From Manis javanica (Eukaryota; Chordata; Mammalia; Pholidota; Manidae), in NCBI RefSeq assembly GCF_040802235.1, contig NC_133174.1, positions 107,513,647 to 107,577,646 on the forward strand: DNA of 64,000 nt, given 5' to 3'. Under the pieces are notes generated by a model that was given only the letters and a program-made list of their open reading frames with translations, made no database searches and was not told the DNA's origin. Below are positions 11,735-23,879 of this stretch, piece after piece (the stretch's first letter is position 1; every line of letters starts with the position of its first letter). A program made the position numbers and the translations under genes.

Positions 11735-11960
11735 TACAGCATTTACTTTTTTCCAGGCACTATTCTAAGAACCTCACATATATTGACTTATGTAAACCCT
11801 TCAACAGTCCTGGGAGATAGTATCATCATTCCCATTTTACAGATGAGGAAACTGAAAGGAGGTAGGGCTAAGTGATCTGCTTAAGGTCAAACAACTAGTA
11901 ACTGGGAGAACTGAGATTTAAACTTGGACATCTGGGCTTTGGAAGCCCTGCTCTTAAGTA
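11735..11960 (-). mobile_element. MIR SINE, antisense
   Basis: Nearly complete: 'ccattttacagatgaggaaa', then 'ggtcaaacaactagtaactg', then 'gagatttaaacttggacatc', then 'ccctgctctta'. Confidence 0.88.
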
Positions 11961-12379
11961 GTATACACTACTTTCAGCATGTAACACAAGAGCCAGAAGG
12001 ACTCTGGGTGACTGGTGGGACGCTGACTGCCTGACAGCTTTTCCTAGGGCTAGTCTTGAATTAGAGTTAGGCCAGCATGCCCATTTTCCTTTAACATCTT
12101 CCCCCAAATATATCCTATATATCAAACTAGTCTCTCTATATAGTGAGTGAGATAGTAGTTTCAGTTTTTTAAAGCACTGGACCTGGAATCTGAAGATCCA
12201 TAGCAACTCACCCAAGTTCCCTTCTTCCTCATAAACTGGATCAGGGTAATAATACATACACTGCTCACTTCACAAGATAAGCCTGTGAGGCTTGACTTAG
12301 AGGGAGAGGTATGTGTACGTGTGTGTGTGTCACCTTCCAAATTATTAAGTGCTATATACCTATTAGGCATTGTTATTTA

Positions 12380-12505
12380 AGTTGTGAGCATCTTGAAGGC
12401 AAGGATTTCCTTATATTCATCACTGTGTTGCTAGCACCTAGTACGAGTGCCTGGAACTTATTAGACCCAGGAAACAGTTTGAAAATTGAATGAATTAATG
12501 AACAC
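12380..12505 (+). mobile_element. L2 LINE 3' end
   Basis: Contains 'ttgaaggcaaggatttcc...cactgtgttgctagcacctagta' and ends 'ttgaatgaattaatgaa', the L2 3' terminus. It lies 70 bases from the exon 3 donor, in intron 3. Confidence 0.75.
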
Positions 12506-12574
12506 TGAACACAACTGTATGGATAATTTGGATTTATTCTCTAAATACCAAGACACGGTGCTTTCAGTTGTTAC

Positions 12575-12713
12575 CTTCAGGAGGCGAGATGCACTTTTCC
12601 TCTAAATTGCTAGGACTGTCACTTTCATTGGTGCTACACTGAGGCCCCACTTGCAGACAGATCCTCTCATTCAGGGGCACTTCTTTCGAACGATGAGTTT
12701 CTGGAGCAATTTT
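12575..12713 (-). CDS. IL13RA1: IL13RA1 exon 3: end of first fibronectin-III-like domain
   Basis: The exon is 139 bases and encodes residues 74-119 plus one base of codon 120. The acceptor AG is at 12715-12714. The donor, GTAAC on the minus strand, follows 12575. The product starts KIAPET and includes NERICLQVG, QCSTNES and KCISPPE, matching IL13RA1 between the end of D1 and the linker to D2. It supplies cysteines 92, 99 and 114 and a sequon at N102 (Asn-Glu-Ser). The region 74-83 and the Ser/Asn-rich part around 104-110 differ from my recollection of the human protein more than the flanks do, as expected for an exposed loop. Confidence 0.96.
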
Positions 12714-12834
12714 CTAAGGTCAGGAAATTTAAAAAAGGCATTGCTGTAGCAAACACACAGAAATACACTTTGGGAATAAAATACCAGCATACCTAAATGT
12801 GCAAAAAAAAATAATGAAACATCAAATAGTAGAG

Positions 12835-13068
12835 ATTAGTGATTCTCAACCTGGGGTGATTGTGTTCCCCACACTGCCCTGACTGCCAGAGGACACTGGG
12901 TAATGTCTAGGCTGTCATAACTTGGGAGGGGGTTGCTATTGGCATGTAGTGGGTAGAAGCCAAGGACGCTGCTGAACACTGGGTGCTGCATGAGACACCT
13001 TCCCTCCCTTACAATAAAGAATTATCCTGCCCCAAATGTCAGCAGTGCCATTGCTGAGAAACCCTGAT
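12835..13068 (+). mobile_element. MER5A hAT element
   Basis: 'gattctcaacctggggtgat' at the start and 'cattgctgagaaaccctgat' at the end form the hAT terminal repeats. The interior 'tagtgggtagaagccaagga' matches MER5A. Confidence 0.85.
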
Positions 13069-15757
13069 ACAGATAAAAGACAATTTCCAAAACATCATAT
13101 TTACCTATAAACCTGCCATGCTAACACATCAACTATCTCAAAGCAATTTTAAAGGAAACACAATAAGATTATCAAAATTCAATTCCACGTTGATGCAGTA
13201 CACCATGAAGATCAAGGTAAAAAGGACTGCTTTAAGAATCCAGTAATCTTGGTCACTTCTGAGGAGAGGAAGTAGAGCAGCGGGGCCTGAAGGCTGAAGA
13301 GAGATGTTTGATTCAACATCTTTCTGTACTGTTTGACCATTCTGACTATCTGACGTACATATATACATTTTAAGGTTTGCTATATGCAGTGAGTGTACCA
13401 CACTCACGCTCTGAAAAGTAGATAAACTTTGTGGAACCGCGGAAAGTCGACAATCCACAGCACACCGTTTGGTTATCATGATTTAGAATAATGAGATTAA
13501 AGTACTCTTTAGGAAATTAACATCCCAAACTGACACAGTTGGAATAATTAAGAATGGAGCTGCTTTTAATCAGAGCTTTAAGAAGCTTCCTGTTTTGCAG
13601 TCATTTCTTACTCAAGTTGAAGAGAGCATTTCCTTTTATATACATGCTGATGGCCATGAAGGGGAAAATTTTTCAGTTACCTCCATCTACTGCCCTAAGG
13701 GGCTACTTTGCCTTTTCACATGCCTGCTGCCAGCTAAGCATGGGGGCAACTGTGAGATACTCCCAAAACTAGGACATGAGGATGCCCTCTGTCAAATCAA
13801 CAATTAATGAACCACAGCAAAGACATGAAAAAAAATCACTTGGTAGAGACTGAACAGCTCTTGAGCTCTGAAAAGGGAGTTAGTGGTCGGCCCTAGGAGA
13901 AAAGAAAATGTCTGTGAGCAAAATTCTGGCAGGCAGAATAGCAAGGATGATTTTGCTCCACAGACATTGAGCATTTCTGTCCCATCAGCAAAACCATGAA
14001 CCCTCAGCAGGGCCTCCAGCTATTCTTAGTCAAGGACATTTTTACAACTAATTCCTGATTCCTTGCCAAGAAACCTACTTATATTTGGCTTCTATATAGT
14101 TGAGGATGGAACATACTGGTTATGCCATTCTAGAAGGTTTTCTAGAATGTTTCACCATAATAGTTCTCATGGCAAAATAAGGAATTGACCTTTGAGAAAT
14201 GAATGAGAGCTGAGCAAATGAGGGTTCTCAGCCTGAGAAACTGAAGACCAGCTCCAGGATCATGGTAATGGTGGCAGGAAAGCTCCAAGTGCAAACTTCA
14301 CCAATCTCACAATTTTACTAAGCACAAGTCCTATAAGGTCCTGATGGAGCCACTCTGACCCAAGGATCCTTGATAATTCTTGTCTGGGAGCTACATTTGC
14401 CCTCTGAGGACACCAGGGGGAAAAATGTACTGTAAAAGGCCATAAGTTAGAGTCATCATGGAAAAATCCCAGTTCTCTTATTGTATTAGATATTGTTCCA
14501 GTGAAAGAGCTGAGGAGTTTCATTACACAAAGATTTTTATTATAATGCAATTTTTTAATTAAAAAATGCTTTAGTATCTAAATCTGAACCTTATGTTTTG
14601 GGCATTTGAATAACATAGCTTAGAAGAAAAACAGTAGGGAAAAAGATAAAATCATTTTTAAAAATCTCTTTCAAAACTCAAGGTAAATAATAGTAATTGG
14701 GCATGAAAAAGGCAGGAACCCCAAATGTCAAGGGCTGCCAAATCAAGCATACCTCTATCAGACAAGGAACTGAATCCTTCCCAGCAGATCTTGATGAGGT
14801 ATGTGTGATAGCTCCCACGTGACTTGCAGCTATGGTGACTCATTCCACTGGTAGCTGCTGTAGGACATTATGCTCCACCCATCAGGGAATCTGGGCTTCT
14901 TTGAAAATTTACCAAAAACAAAGGCCAGAGTCCTGAACTGATCCCTCCCCCTCAGGACCAATGTTCATCTGGCTGGATCACACCTTTCCCAATTCCAGAT
15001 TCTTTTCTCAGATAGAAAGGGGAGTCAATTTCAGCCTCTCTGGATGTCTGAATGGAAAAACAAATTTTTAATTTATTCACTTGGTAAGACTTGCCCATTT
15101 CTTGGTGATGAAAGACAGATAAATATGATGTGAGATCCTTCTATTTGCCAGACTGGGAACTATTAGAGATCCCTAAAACAATGGTGGAGGGCAACCACTT
15201 AAGTTAATCTTGTACTTTTTAAAAATTATCTGTGAATCTCTGTTTCTCATCTTAATGTTCCTCCAATCTGAAGACTGAAAATGACCCAAAGGGTTTATCT
15301 CCTTTAGCAACTGGAGACCTTTAGACATTTGCATAAGCCCCCTAACATGTACAGACTATCAAAACACCAGTGCTTCAATATGCTTCCAAGGACATACATA
15401 CTCCAGTTCTGTCTGGATGATGTTAATGCTGTAACCAGAGGACAGAAAGAGGGAAGAACAATCTCCTGCCACTCACTCTCAGCCTCAGCACTGTAAACTT
15501 CAAAAGGTCCAGACAGGAAATCTCCCATCACAGATTAGAAGGAATAATCTGTGTTTATCACAACTGCTGCACTGATAGCGATCAACACTATTAAATGGTT
15601 GGAATAAATGCACAGGCCTTAGGCAGAGGTCATCCTTTATGATCTCTATCTGGTCTCTTCAGAGGCAAAATAATGGGGGAAATATGATTAAAGGGTAATA
15701 CTAGGTTGAACCATATAATATGACCTATAAAAGTAACAATTTCATATGGCTCAAGGT
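13069..15757. other. Intron 2 unique sequence, no gene recognised
   Basis: 2.7 kb of intron 2 without a repeat I can name. A 113-codon minus-strand frame at 13138-13479 and a 96-codon one at 14260-14550 lack domains, and neither reads as a cytokine-receptor exon. Several stretches have evenly mixed composition and could be conserved non-coding DNA, which would need alignment to test. Confidence 0.45.
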
Positions 15758-16000
15758 AAGAATGATAATGATAATAAAAGCTAACAATTATTGAACACTG
15801 ACTCTGTGCCAGGTGCATTACAAACATCATCTCCTTTAATACACACATCACTCATATGAAGTAGGTACTTGTATTAGCCCTTCTCTTCCAGCATTTTACA
15901 AGCAAGGAAATGTAGACCCAGAGAGGTTAAGTCACTTGCCTGAGGTCACAAGCTTTCAAGAAGACAAAATTTCAAACCCAGTTCTATCTGATTTCACTGC
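15758..16000 (-). mobile_element. MIR SINE, antisense
   Basis: 'aacaattattgaacactgac', 'gaagtaggtacttgtatta', 'cccagagaggttaagtcact' and 'tgcctgaggtcacaagc' appear in antisense MIR order. Confidence 0.85.
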
Positions 16001-16324
16001 CTCCTCAAGCTACTTTTAAGTCTAAATTTCTTTAACTACATGGAGGAATCAGCCCCATATCTAAGCTAGAATATCAGCATGTCTACCTGACTGACCCTTC
16101 AGCATGCTTGGCAGGCTAACAAACAGGGAACTTCTTAGGAAAAAGGTGGCCTCTCCTCAGGGTTTCAATTAGATACTTAGATACTTGGCAACCAAAAGTT
16201 GCCAATAAGACTCCAAATGTCTAAGGCCACTCCTTAGAAACAAAAGGAAGCCAACAGTGTGAAAAGGGGAACTTGACTACTAGGAGTATCACAGGCTTCC
16301 ACATTCAGGGGACCTACCTCTTTT

Positions 16325-17375
16325 TATTTCAAGGTTTTTTTTTAAATTGAAGAATGGTTATCATACAATATTATATTAGTTTCAGGTGTAGAATATAGTG
16401 ATTTGCTATTTATCTAAATTACAAAATTGATCACTACAATAAGTGTAGTTACCATCTATCACCATGTAAAGTTATGATAATATTTTTCTTTAAGTGACAT
16501 TTTTACTTATTTATTAAGAAATTTTAAAAAATTTGTAGTTGACAAATAATACTTTTGGGTACAATATTATTGACTATTTTTCCTATACTGTACTTTTTAT
16601 CCCCATGACTTATTTATTTTACAATTATAAGTCTGTACCTCACCTATTTCACCCATACTCCCCATCCCCCAGTGCTCTGGCAACCACCAATTTATTCTCT
16701 GTATTTACGAGTCTGTTTCTATTTTGCTTTGTGTTTGGTTTTTTTCATTTGTTTTATTTTAGGTTCCACATGTAAGTGAAATCATACAGCATTTGTCTTT
16801 CTCTGTCTGACTTATTTTCCTTAGCATAATACTCTCCACTATCCATGTTGTTGCAAATGTTAAGATATCATTCTTTTTATAACTGAGTAATGTTCCTTCA
16901 CATGTGTACTCGTATATATATGTATATACCACACTTTTTTTGTCCATTCATCTATTGATGGACACTTAGTTTGCTTCCGTTATCTTGGCTACTATAAATA
17001 ATGCTGCAATTAACAATGGGGTGCACACATCTTTACATGTTTGCACTTTCATTTTCTTTGAATAAATACACAGAAGTAGAATTGCTGGATCATATAGTAG
17101 TTCTACTTTTAATTTTTTGAGGAATTTCCATACTGTTTTCCACAGTTGCTGTACTAATTTACATGCCCACCAACAATGCACAAGGGTTCCCTTTCCTCCA
17201 CATCCTCTCCAAAACTTATTTCTTGTCTTTTTGATACTAGCCATTCCAACTGGTGTGAGGGGATATCTCATTGTGACTTTGATTTGCATTTCCCTAATAA
17301 TTAGTGATGTGGAGCATCTTTTCATGTGCCTGTTGGCCATATTTATGTCTTTTTTGCAAAAATGTCTACTCTGAT
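16325..17375 (-). mobile_element. Old L1 3' end, antisense (intron 2)
   Basis: Starts with the complement of an L1 3' UTR ('aatattatattagtttcaggtgtag') and runs into ORF2. The minus frame covering about 17000-17340 still reads [19 protein letters not shown] and a Trp/Cys-rich [13 protein letters not shown] segment typical of the L1 C-terminal domain. The 157-codon frame is a remnant, not a host gene. Confidence 0.88.
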
Positions 17376-17524
17376 CTAGAGAATCTCTTTTAAAATGCAA
17401 ATACTTCCAGACTAGCCTCAATTCTTTTTCAATTAACACCTAAACCCTAATTAACACTTCAGCAGGAAAGCGGTGAGAAAGGCAGATTAGCAAATTTCCC
17501 TCAAGAGAAAGAGCCTGCTCCATC

Positions 17525-17715
17525 CTCACTTTATTAAGCTTTCACATACATTATTTTCTGTGTCCCAGCAAGTCAGAGAAGTGAGCCACACTTGACACAC
17601 AAGGAAACTAAGGTTCAGAGAGGTTAAGTAATTTACTCCAAGCCACTGAGCTAGCTGGGTGGTGCACCAAGTAGAACCTAGTTCCCCTGACTTTTCCTGC
17701 CACCAAGCTGCCTGA
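17525..17715 (-). mobile_element. MIR SINE, antisense
   Basis: 'acacaaggaaactaaggttc', 'agagaggttaagtaattta' and 'gccactgagctagctggg' mark an antisense MIR. Confidence 0.78.
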
Positions 17716-18545
17716 CTATGGTGATTTCATAATTCACTAATCTGAAGTACTGTCACTGATAACTTCTTATGCAGCCTCTACAAAATTCTGGACAAATTCA
17801 ACCCCAAATAGCCCCTATCTCCCACTTCCACATACACACACTGAAAGAAGATATAAAGATACAAAACAGTTTGAACAGATGAGCTGTCACTTTGTAGAAC
17901 CTGTCAATTAGAAGGGGCTACAAAACCAATAAGGCTCAAGAGAAAATTCTGTTGAGTAAGATTATCATAAAGAACTTGAAATTATCCAATCTTGCTAACA
18001 AAAATTCACTTAAATTGGTCAACCAGATCTGACTGGAAAGGCTGAAAGTTTCCCTCACTTTTCCTCAGGCATCAGGAAACCTAGTCAACCCTACCTTCCA
18101 CTAACATCTTATTTTTTCACTTTCCATTAGACCATTGACTTTAGCATCACATAGTTCTTACACATCTATCTGTGCATATGATTATTAGCAAGATGGTAAA
18201 TGTGAAAATTCCCTAAGAAATTGAAAGTGTTATATAGATACAAGTCTATAGGTAGGAACATAGGAACCAATTTTAACATAATTAATTTCTTGAGTGCCTA
18301 ATCGATAAAGATATCTAGTTTTTTCTAACACAGTAATCTCAATAGCATTTGATTATCAAATAATTAGGAAATATTTTCAAATGTTCAATTTTGTCAACAG
18401 TTGCTTCTGTAATTTGCCCAATTAGAATTTGGATATAACCCAAAATAAAACTCCCACTTTGAAGTAAAATTAGAATTTGGCTCATTCTGGGCCCTAATTC
18501 ACTGTTCACTTTACTAATCAATGCAATATGTTCCGGAAAACTTAC
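17716..18545. other. Intron 2 sequence next to exon 2, no feature recognised
   Basis: AT-rich unique-looking sequence leading to the exon 2 donor at 18545. An open frame continuing from exon 2 into this region is not coding, because the GTAAGT donor interrupts it. Confidence 0.5.
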
Positions 18546-18685
18546 CTTATCCTGTTTGTTGCCAAAATGACTAAAATATGATAGACTACAATTCGGGCCG
18601 ACTCCCTCAGGAGGATTCCATGTCCATATTACCGTGCAGAGGTTTTCAACAGAAACACTCAAGTTTGTCACAGGTAGCTGAAATT
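18546..18685 (-). CDS. IL13RA1: IL13RA1 exon 2: first fibronectin-III-like domain, N-terminal half
   Basis: The exon is 140 bases and encodes residues 27-73. A polypyrimidine/AG acceptor precedes 18685 and a GTAAGT donor follows 18546. The first base of codon 27 comes from exon 1 and the exon ends at a codon boundary. The product contains the run VTNLSVSVENLCTVIWTWNP followed by a Pro-Glu-Gly turn, which I recognise as the IL13RA1 D1 domain. In the family this membrane-distal domain makes the extra contact that lets IL13RA1 bind IL-13. Two N-glycosylation sequons are visible (N34-Leu-Ser and N58-Cys-Ser), plus cysteines at 43 and 59. Open reading past the donor is intronic. Confidence 0.96.
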
Positions 18686-18789
18686 CTGTTCAAATCAAGC
18701 ACAAGCAATAAATTTATCAACATCAGCCAGTGTTTCTAGTGGTTCATTTAATCTATTCCTCCAAGTCCAAGAGGCAAAAAATAATGAAA

Positions 18790-19030
18790 CTGAGCTAACC
18801 ATAGCTAACGTTTATTGAGTCAGGCACTATACTCTCCACATATTAATCTGTTGAATCCTTACAATCACCTTATGACATAGTGACTATCAGCCTCATCTGA
18901 AAGATGAGACGACTGAGGCCCAGAGACATTGGGTCACCTGCCCCATAATCCATGGCTAGTAAATGGCCACACTGGGATGCAAAGACCCAGAAAAGTGTGG
19001 GGCCAAGGCCATACTTTTAACTACTTGCTA
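18790..19030 (-). mobile_element. MIR SINE, antisense (intron 1)
   Basis: 'acgtttattgagtcaggcac', 'gatgagacgactgaggccca' and 'ccatggctagtaaatgg' lie in antisense MIR order, 105 bases upstream of exon 2 in gene direction. Confidence 0.82.
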
Positions 19031-19519
19031 TATACATAGTGTGAAAACCAAGATGAAATTTTCTTAATTCTAAGTTTTCCGCCTGTGGGAATTTGGGGTT
19101 CCCTACATTTGGCATCCTCATCTCACTCAATATGAACACTTCAAACTCATCAGTTCTGTGCATGAGTTTAAGCAACTCACCTTTGATTGGGCTTGCTAAC
19201 AGAACCTGGTAATAGTTTTTATAATTTTTCCAAAGAAATACTAGGAAAGAGATTTGACAGCTCTTGTTGTTCCCCTGAGGTCTGACACTAAACAGCTGGA
19301 ACTGCAGCTTTGACTAATCTGAAGAGGGAAGAAAAGAGGAGGAACTATGATCCAGTGTCTTAAAAACATGTCTCATTAAAAACAAAAAACAAAAAAAAAT
19401 AAGTCTCATTTGAAGAAAACCCACCACTGTCTCCACCAAATATTCACTATTATGTTGGATGCAGCTCAAAGATCAGGGGAAGGAATTTTAATGCTTCTGC
19501 CACATACAGGGAAATACAT

Positions 19520-19690
19520 AGAGGGGGGAGAGGAAACATTTCAAACTTTCCTGAGAACTTCTTAGACCAGGACTACCAAAATCATACCCTAGAAACTGGA
19601 TGAGGAGTATACAGGAATTCTCTGCCCTATCTTTGCAACTCTTCTGGAATTCAAAGATTATTCCAAAATAAAGTTTATTAAAGAAATTTA
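19520..19690 (+). mobile_element. Old L1 3' UTR end
   Basis: 'acaggaattctctgccctat', 'ctttgcaactcttctgg' and 'attattccaaaataaagttt' match the last bases of an old L1 family. Confidence 0.6.
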
Positions 19691-20861
19691 AAAAACAATC
19701 CCCCAAGTGTCTAAAGTGGCAAACTTAATTATTATTATTTAAGGACTGCAGTTATACTACTTTACCAATCAATAGTTCTATTTTATATGCTGTGGCAACA
19801 CTTTGGAGTGAACTGGACTTCTTACATAATCTACAGTACTTATACCATTACCTGCCTCTTTAACTGAACAAAAAATTCCATGTGTCCCAAAACATCAACC
19901 ACACAGATGCATCATAGCTGGGATTTCCCCAACAATCAGTTTTATACATAGCAACCTGTTAAGGCCCTTAACTCTCAATATTCATTCCCTCTTTCCCGAA
20001 TCTACTACCGTTAGCTTTTCCACAAGGCAGACCAAAGGCCCAACTGTTGGGAGGAGCAGCCCATAGCAGGACAAGTCCTTATGGAAGCAAGGAATTCCTA
20101 TTGCACTACAGAAAATCCAGCTACTGCCAGCGAGCACCAGGGGCTCAGGCAATAGTGCTAACATAAGGATTTTAAGTGATTACAGGAATATACAGCTCTT
20201 CCATTTTGGGCTTTTTAATATCACAATGATCTTTTTGAGGACAAATCATTTGTCAGATATACAGCCTCTAATGGAAACTTTGCTGCTCCTGAAGACTACA
20301 ATCTACTTTAGGAATACCTGACCTATTCTGCAGTTTCCAGACACACACTGCAGCCAACTCTCTGACACACTCCCTTCCTCTCACACAAAAATGAAAGCCC
20401 TGATCATAAAGATATTACCTGTTTATGGTTCACTTAAATCAGACCCCAATTTTCAAGGTAATTTAAGACCTTTTAAAATTTACTTTTTAATCTTCTCTGT
20501 TTTAATAGAACACTTGCCTGCCCTATTTCCAATCTCTCAAACGGGTAAAATTTTTTTACCCCTTCTGTTCTGAAGTATTTTACAGTCAGATCTTCTAATT
20601 GGTTTGCATTTTAGGCTACTTGTGGCTATCTGTCATTTTTTTTTCTAATGCTTTCTTCCATTCCTCTTGAGATTTTTCTACTTCCTATACTTTAAAACAC
20701 ACGCACACACTGCACATTCACTCAGGAACTTTAAATACAATCTCCAAGCATTTAAATATATATGAATACATGTGTATGTGTGTATAATACATCCAGATAT
20801 ATATATATAAATAAGTGGTGACTGTATACTTCCTGTAAAGGTCTATAGCCTAACATAATTT

Positions 20862-21115
20862 CAGTACAGGGTAGTGATTAAGAGCATGGGCTGTGGAGCC
20901 AGACTGCCTGAGTTCATATCCCAGCTCTGCTACTTAATACCTGACCTGTTTCTTAAGCTCTCTATGCCTCAGTTTTCTTACCTGTAACATGAGGATGGTA
21001 ATAATTACCTATGGAAAAGGGGTTATATAATGACAATAAGTGAGTTAGTACAGATAAAATGTCAGAACTGTGCCTGGCACAGAGCAAGTGCTATATAAAT
21101 GTTACCTATCTACTT
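20862..21115 (+). mobile_element. MIR SINE, nearly complete
   Basis: 'agtgattaagagcatgggct', 'gtggagccagactgcctga', 'ctatgcctcagttttcttac' and 'tgtgcctggcacagagcaag' show the full length of MIR, including the tRNA-like head. Confidence 0.93.
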
Positions 21116-22224
21116 TCTTTTTGAAGAGATGAAACAGTTCTAAATAGTTGCTTTGGTTTCTATGGAATTGATATGTGCTGATGGCCTTTGAGACAGAACA
21201 AGTAACCCTTCTGCCTGATAAGCTTTCCTTAGGCATCTAATTTCAACAGTTTCAGAAAGGGGAATGGGAAGGAGAGATGGACTCAAGTAGCTCCTCCCCC
21301 TAAACTTCAAACTTCAACTGAGTCTGTATGGTCACCTAGCATGATATCCCATTTTAAATAGAATTAACACAATCAGTGCTCCTTCTTATAAGGCATGTTG
21401 CTTAGCTAAGAGTTTTTGCTCTCTCCTGTTTGATACAGGAGCTGGCAGAGGCATGTATATTTCGGGAAAAGTTTAGGAAATCACAAGAGTCATATATGAG
21501 TCATTCACCCCCTTCCCTTACATCTACTCAGTCATCAACCTCTGTCCATTTTTTTCTTGCAACATCTCTCTTAATCATCCCAAACATACTAATGTGCTCT
21601 GCTTCAATCCCATGAGGCAGAAAGACACCAATATAAGTCATGGTCCTGGACAGGAGGTGTTCACAACACATCTTTCCAGTGGACACCTTCAACCTGAGAC
21701 TCCTACATGGCCTGATACTCCAGCAATTCCCCTCACCCTGTCCTGTCTCTCTGCTCTCTTCTCCTCCAGCGCCACTTCCCTCAAGCTGTGCCCCATTCAG
21801 GGCCTTCAAAGGCAAATGAAGCTCTTCTGCCTAGACTGACTTTGCCAACATGCCTTCCTGCCAAGCCAGGCTCCTTGCTGACCACAGTGGAGCACTCTCA
21901 CCTCCCTCACTTCTGGGTCTCTGCTCCTGCTATTCCCCCGGCAACTGGGAATAATCCCTCTACCTACTCAAATTCTACCCATCCTGAACGTCTAGCTCAA
22001 GTTTTACCCCTTCCACGAAACTACCAGCCCTCAGTTTCCCCTCTTTTGAACGCCAGCAGTACTTATCGTTTGGACCACGCCATCTGGCAATTATAAAGGG
22101 AGTCTCCAATATATGATCCTTTGCTCCATAACAAGTGGCCTGAACACACTTCCATGGATCCCACCCAGTCCTGCTCTGCTACTCTGGGAGGTGCCCAGCT
22201 CCACCCCCCGCCAAGGACTCCCCT

Positions 22225-22470
22225 CACTTCTATAGAGAGGCACTGAATCCAGTGGCTAAGGGCACAGCTGGCTCCTCCACTCCACCACCTATGAGACTTT
22301 GAGCAGGGATCTCAGCTTCATTGTGCCTCAGCTTCCTCATATATAACATGGGACTAATAACAGCACCTACAGGATATGCTCTATGTAAAGATTAAATGAA
22401 ATAGTACAAGTGAAAAACTTAGAACACTGCTTGGCATAAACATTATACGAATGCTAGTTGTGGTTATTAA
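22225..22470 (+). mobile_element. MIR SINE
   Basis: 'cagtggctaagggcacag', 'gtgcctcagcttcctcat', 'gattaaatgaaatagtac' and 'aacactgcttggcataaa' in MIR order. Confidence 0.82.
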
Positions 22471-22544
22471 GATATGCCACAGTGTGGGCTACCAACCTAA
22501 ACAGACTAAACTAAGCAGACAACCTAGTCATTTCTACAAACATT

Positions 22545-22690
22545 CAGAAGATAGAGCTGGAAGAACCCTTAGAATTTATGGAATTCCACCTGCTTTCTCA
22601 CAGATGAGAAATCTGCTACATAGGGGAGGGGAAATGACTGGCCCAGAACCCCACAGCTGGGAGCCATCAGACCACTAAATCTCAAGTCCC
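22545..22690 (-). mobile_element. MIR-like / CORE-SINE fragment, antisense
   Basis: 'agatagagctggaagaaccc', 'acagatgagaaatctgc' and 'agaaccccacagctgggagc' follow an ancient CORE-SINE layout. The exact family is uncertain. Confidence 0.55.
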
Positions 22691-23094
22691 TGTTTTTTTG
22701 TTTGTCACCACACCCCAGTGGAATTCTAGCAATATTTCTAATGGGAAAAAAGGTTCCGTATGTTAAGTAACCAAGTTACCAATGAACCGCGTGACAAAAC
22801 TGATTAAGTTGGGGGTTGACAGTATTATCTAGAAGGCCAACTGTGGTTTCAGGTGTGTGTGTGTGAGGAAGCATGTAACAGGGAGGATGCTGGAGTAGCA
22901 CAGTGAAAACCAGGACACTAATGAGATAGGTGACCCCAGACAAGTCCCTTCCCTTCTCTGGACTGAGTTTCCCAATATGATTATGGGAATCACATCTCCC
23001 CAACCCAACTAGAGGCACCTTGGGGGGCAAGGTTTATGCTGTACACCCGAAGGTTCCTGTTTGCTCAGCTAAACAAGGCAGACACTTGAATAAT

Positions 23095-23375
23095 TATTGA
23101 CTGAAAACTTCAAACCTCCCTCAGGTCTCCACTCAAATGCCACCTTTTCAGTAAGGGCTTTCTGCTCCACCCTATTTACAATGGCAAACCCCTTCCTGGC
23201 TTTGTTTTTCTCCATAGTACTTAGTGCCATCTGACATACCTGATATTTTCCTTTTTCCCTCACCTCTCTCCACTCTGCCAATAGTTTATAATAAACAGGG
23301 CAGGGACTTGATCTGTGTTGCTTACTCTTCCCCATCCTGGGTCTCTAGAACTACCTGGCACAAAGTCAACTCTGC
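23095..23375 (+). mobile_element. L2 LINE 3' region
   Basis: 'ctcaggtctccactcaaatg', 'caccttttcagtaagggctt', 'ttctccatagtacttagtgc' and 'cctggcacaaagtcaac' form a clear L2 3' end, about 0.9 kb into intron 1 from exon 1. Confidence 0.85.
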
Positions 23376-23879
23376 ATCCGTTTTGTTGACTGCATCTATA
23401 GAGAGCTGATGATTTCCTAATCAACATTTCAACTTGGGTTTCAAAGCACAACACACTGCTGAAAATGCCATCAGCAAATTGTAAGTGTTTGTGTCAATGT
23501 AATAATAAAACCTATCAAACTTGGGAGTACTATCGTCACCCAAAAGGTCCAGAAAGACCACACATGCCAGGAGCTGTCCGTGAGGACGTCATTAGCCCCC
23601 AACTTCTCACAGAAACTCTATCGGGTTGATTAAAGTTGCCGCACGGGGTGAGGAGTATACGCGAACTTTCTGTACTTTCAACTTTTCGGTAAATCGAGAG
23701 TTATTTCGAAATATAAAGGCTATTAAGTTAAAAGCAAATTACAAAGGCATCCGTCCGGATGCTGCTTCGGGTTTCCCAAACGGATTTCTTGGACGCCAGA
23801 GAAGGCCGTGACCCTTACGTCCTTTTTCTACAAGGACTATGATCGTTAGAGGTTCCCTTCAACTCCCACACTCTCACTG

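Noticed and set aside
13138-13479. A further IL13RA1 exon in intron 2 (113-codon minus frame)
   Set aside because: Exons 2 and 3 already join in phase with complete consensus splice sites. This frame has no cytokine-receptor motif.
16966-17439. 157-codon minus-strand frame as a host gene
   Set aside because: Its product is L1 ORF2 C-terminal sequence within an old antisense L1.
18339-18545. Continuation of the exon 2 frame downstream as extra coding sequence
   Set aside because: A consensus GTAAGT donor ends the exon at 18546, and exon 3 continues the protein in phase. The extra frame is intronic.
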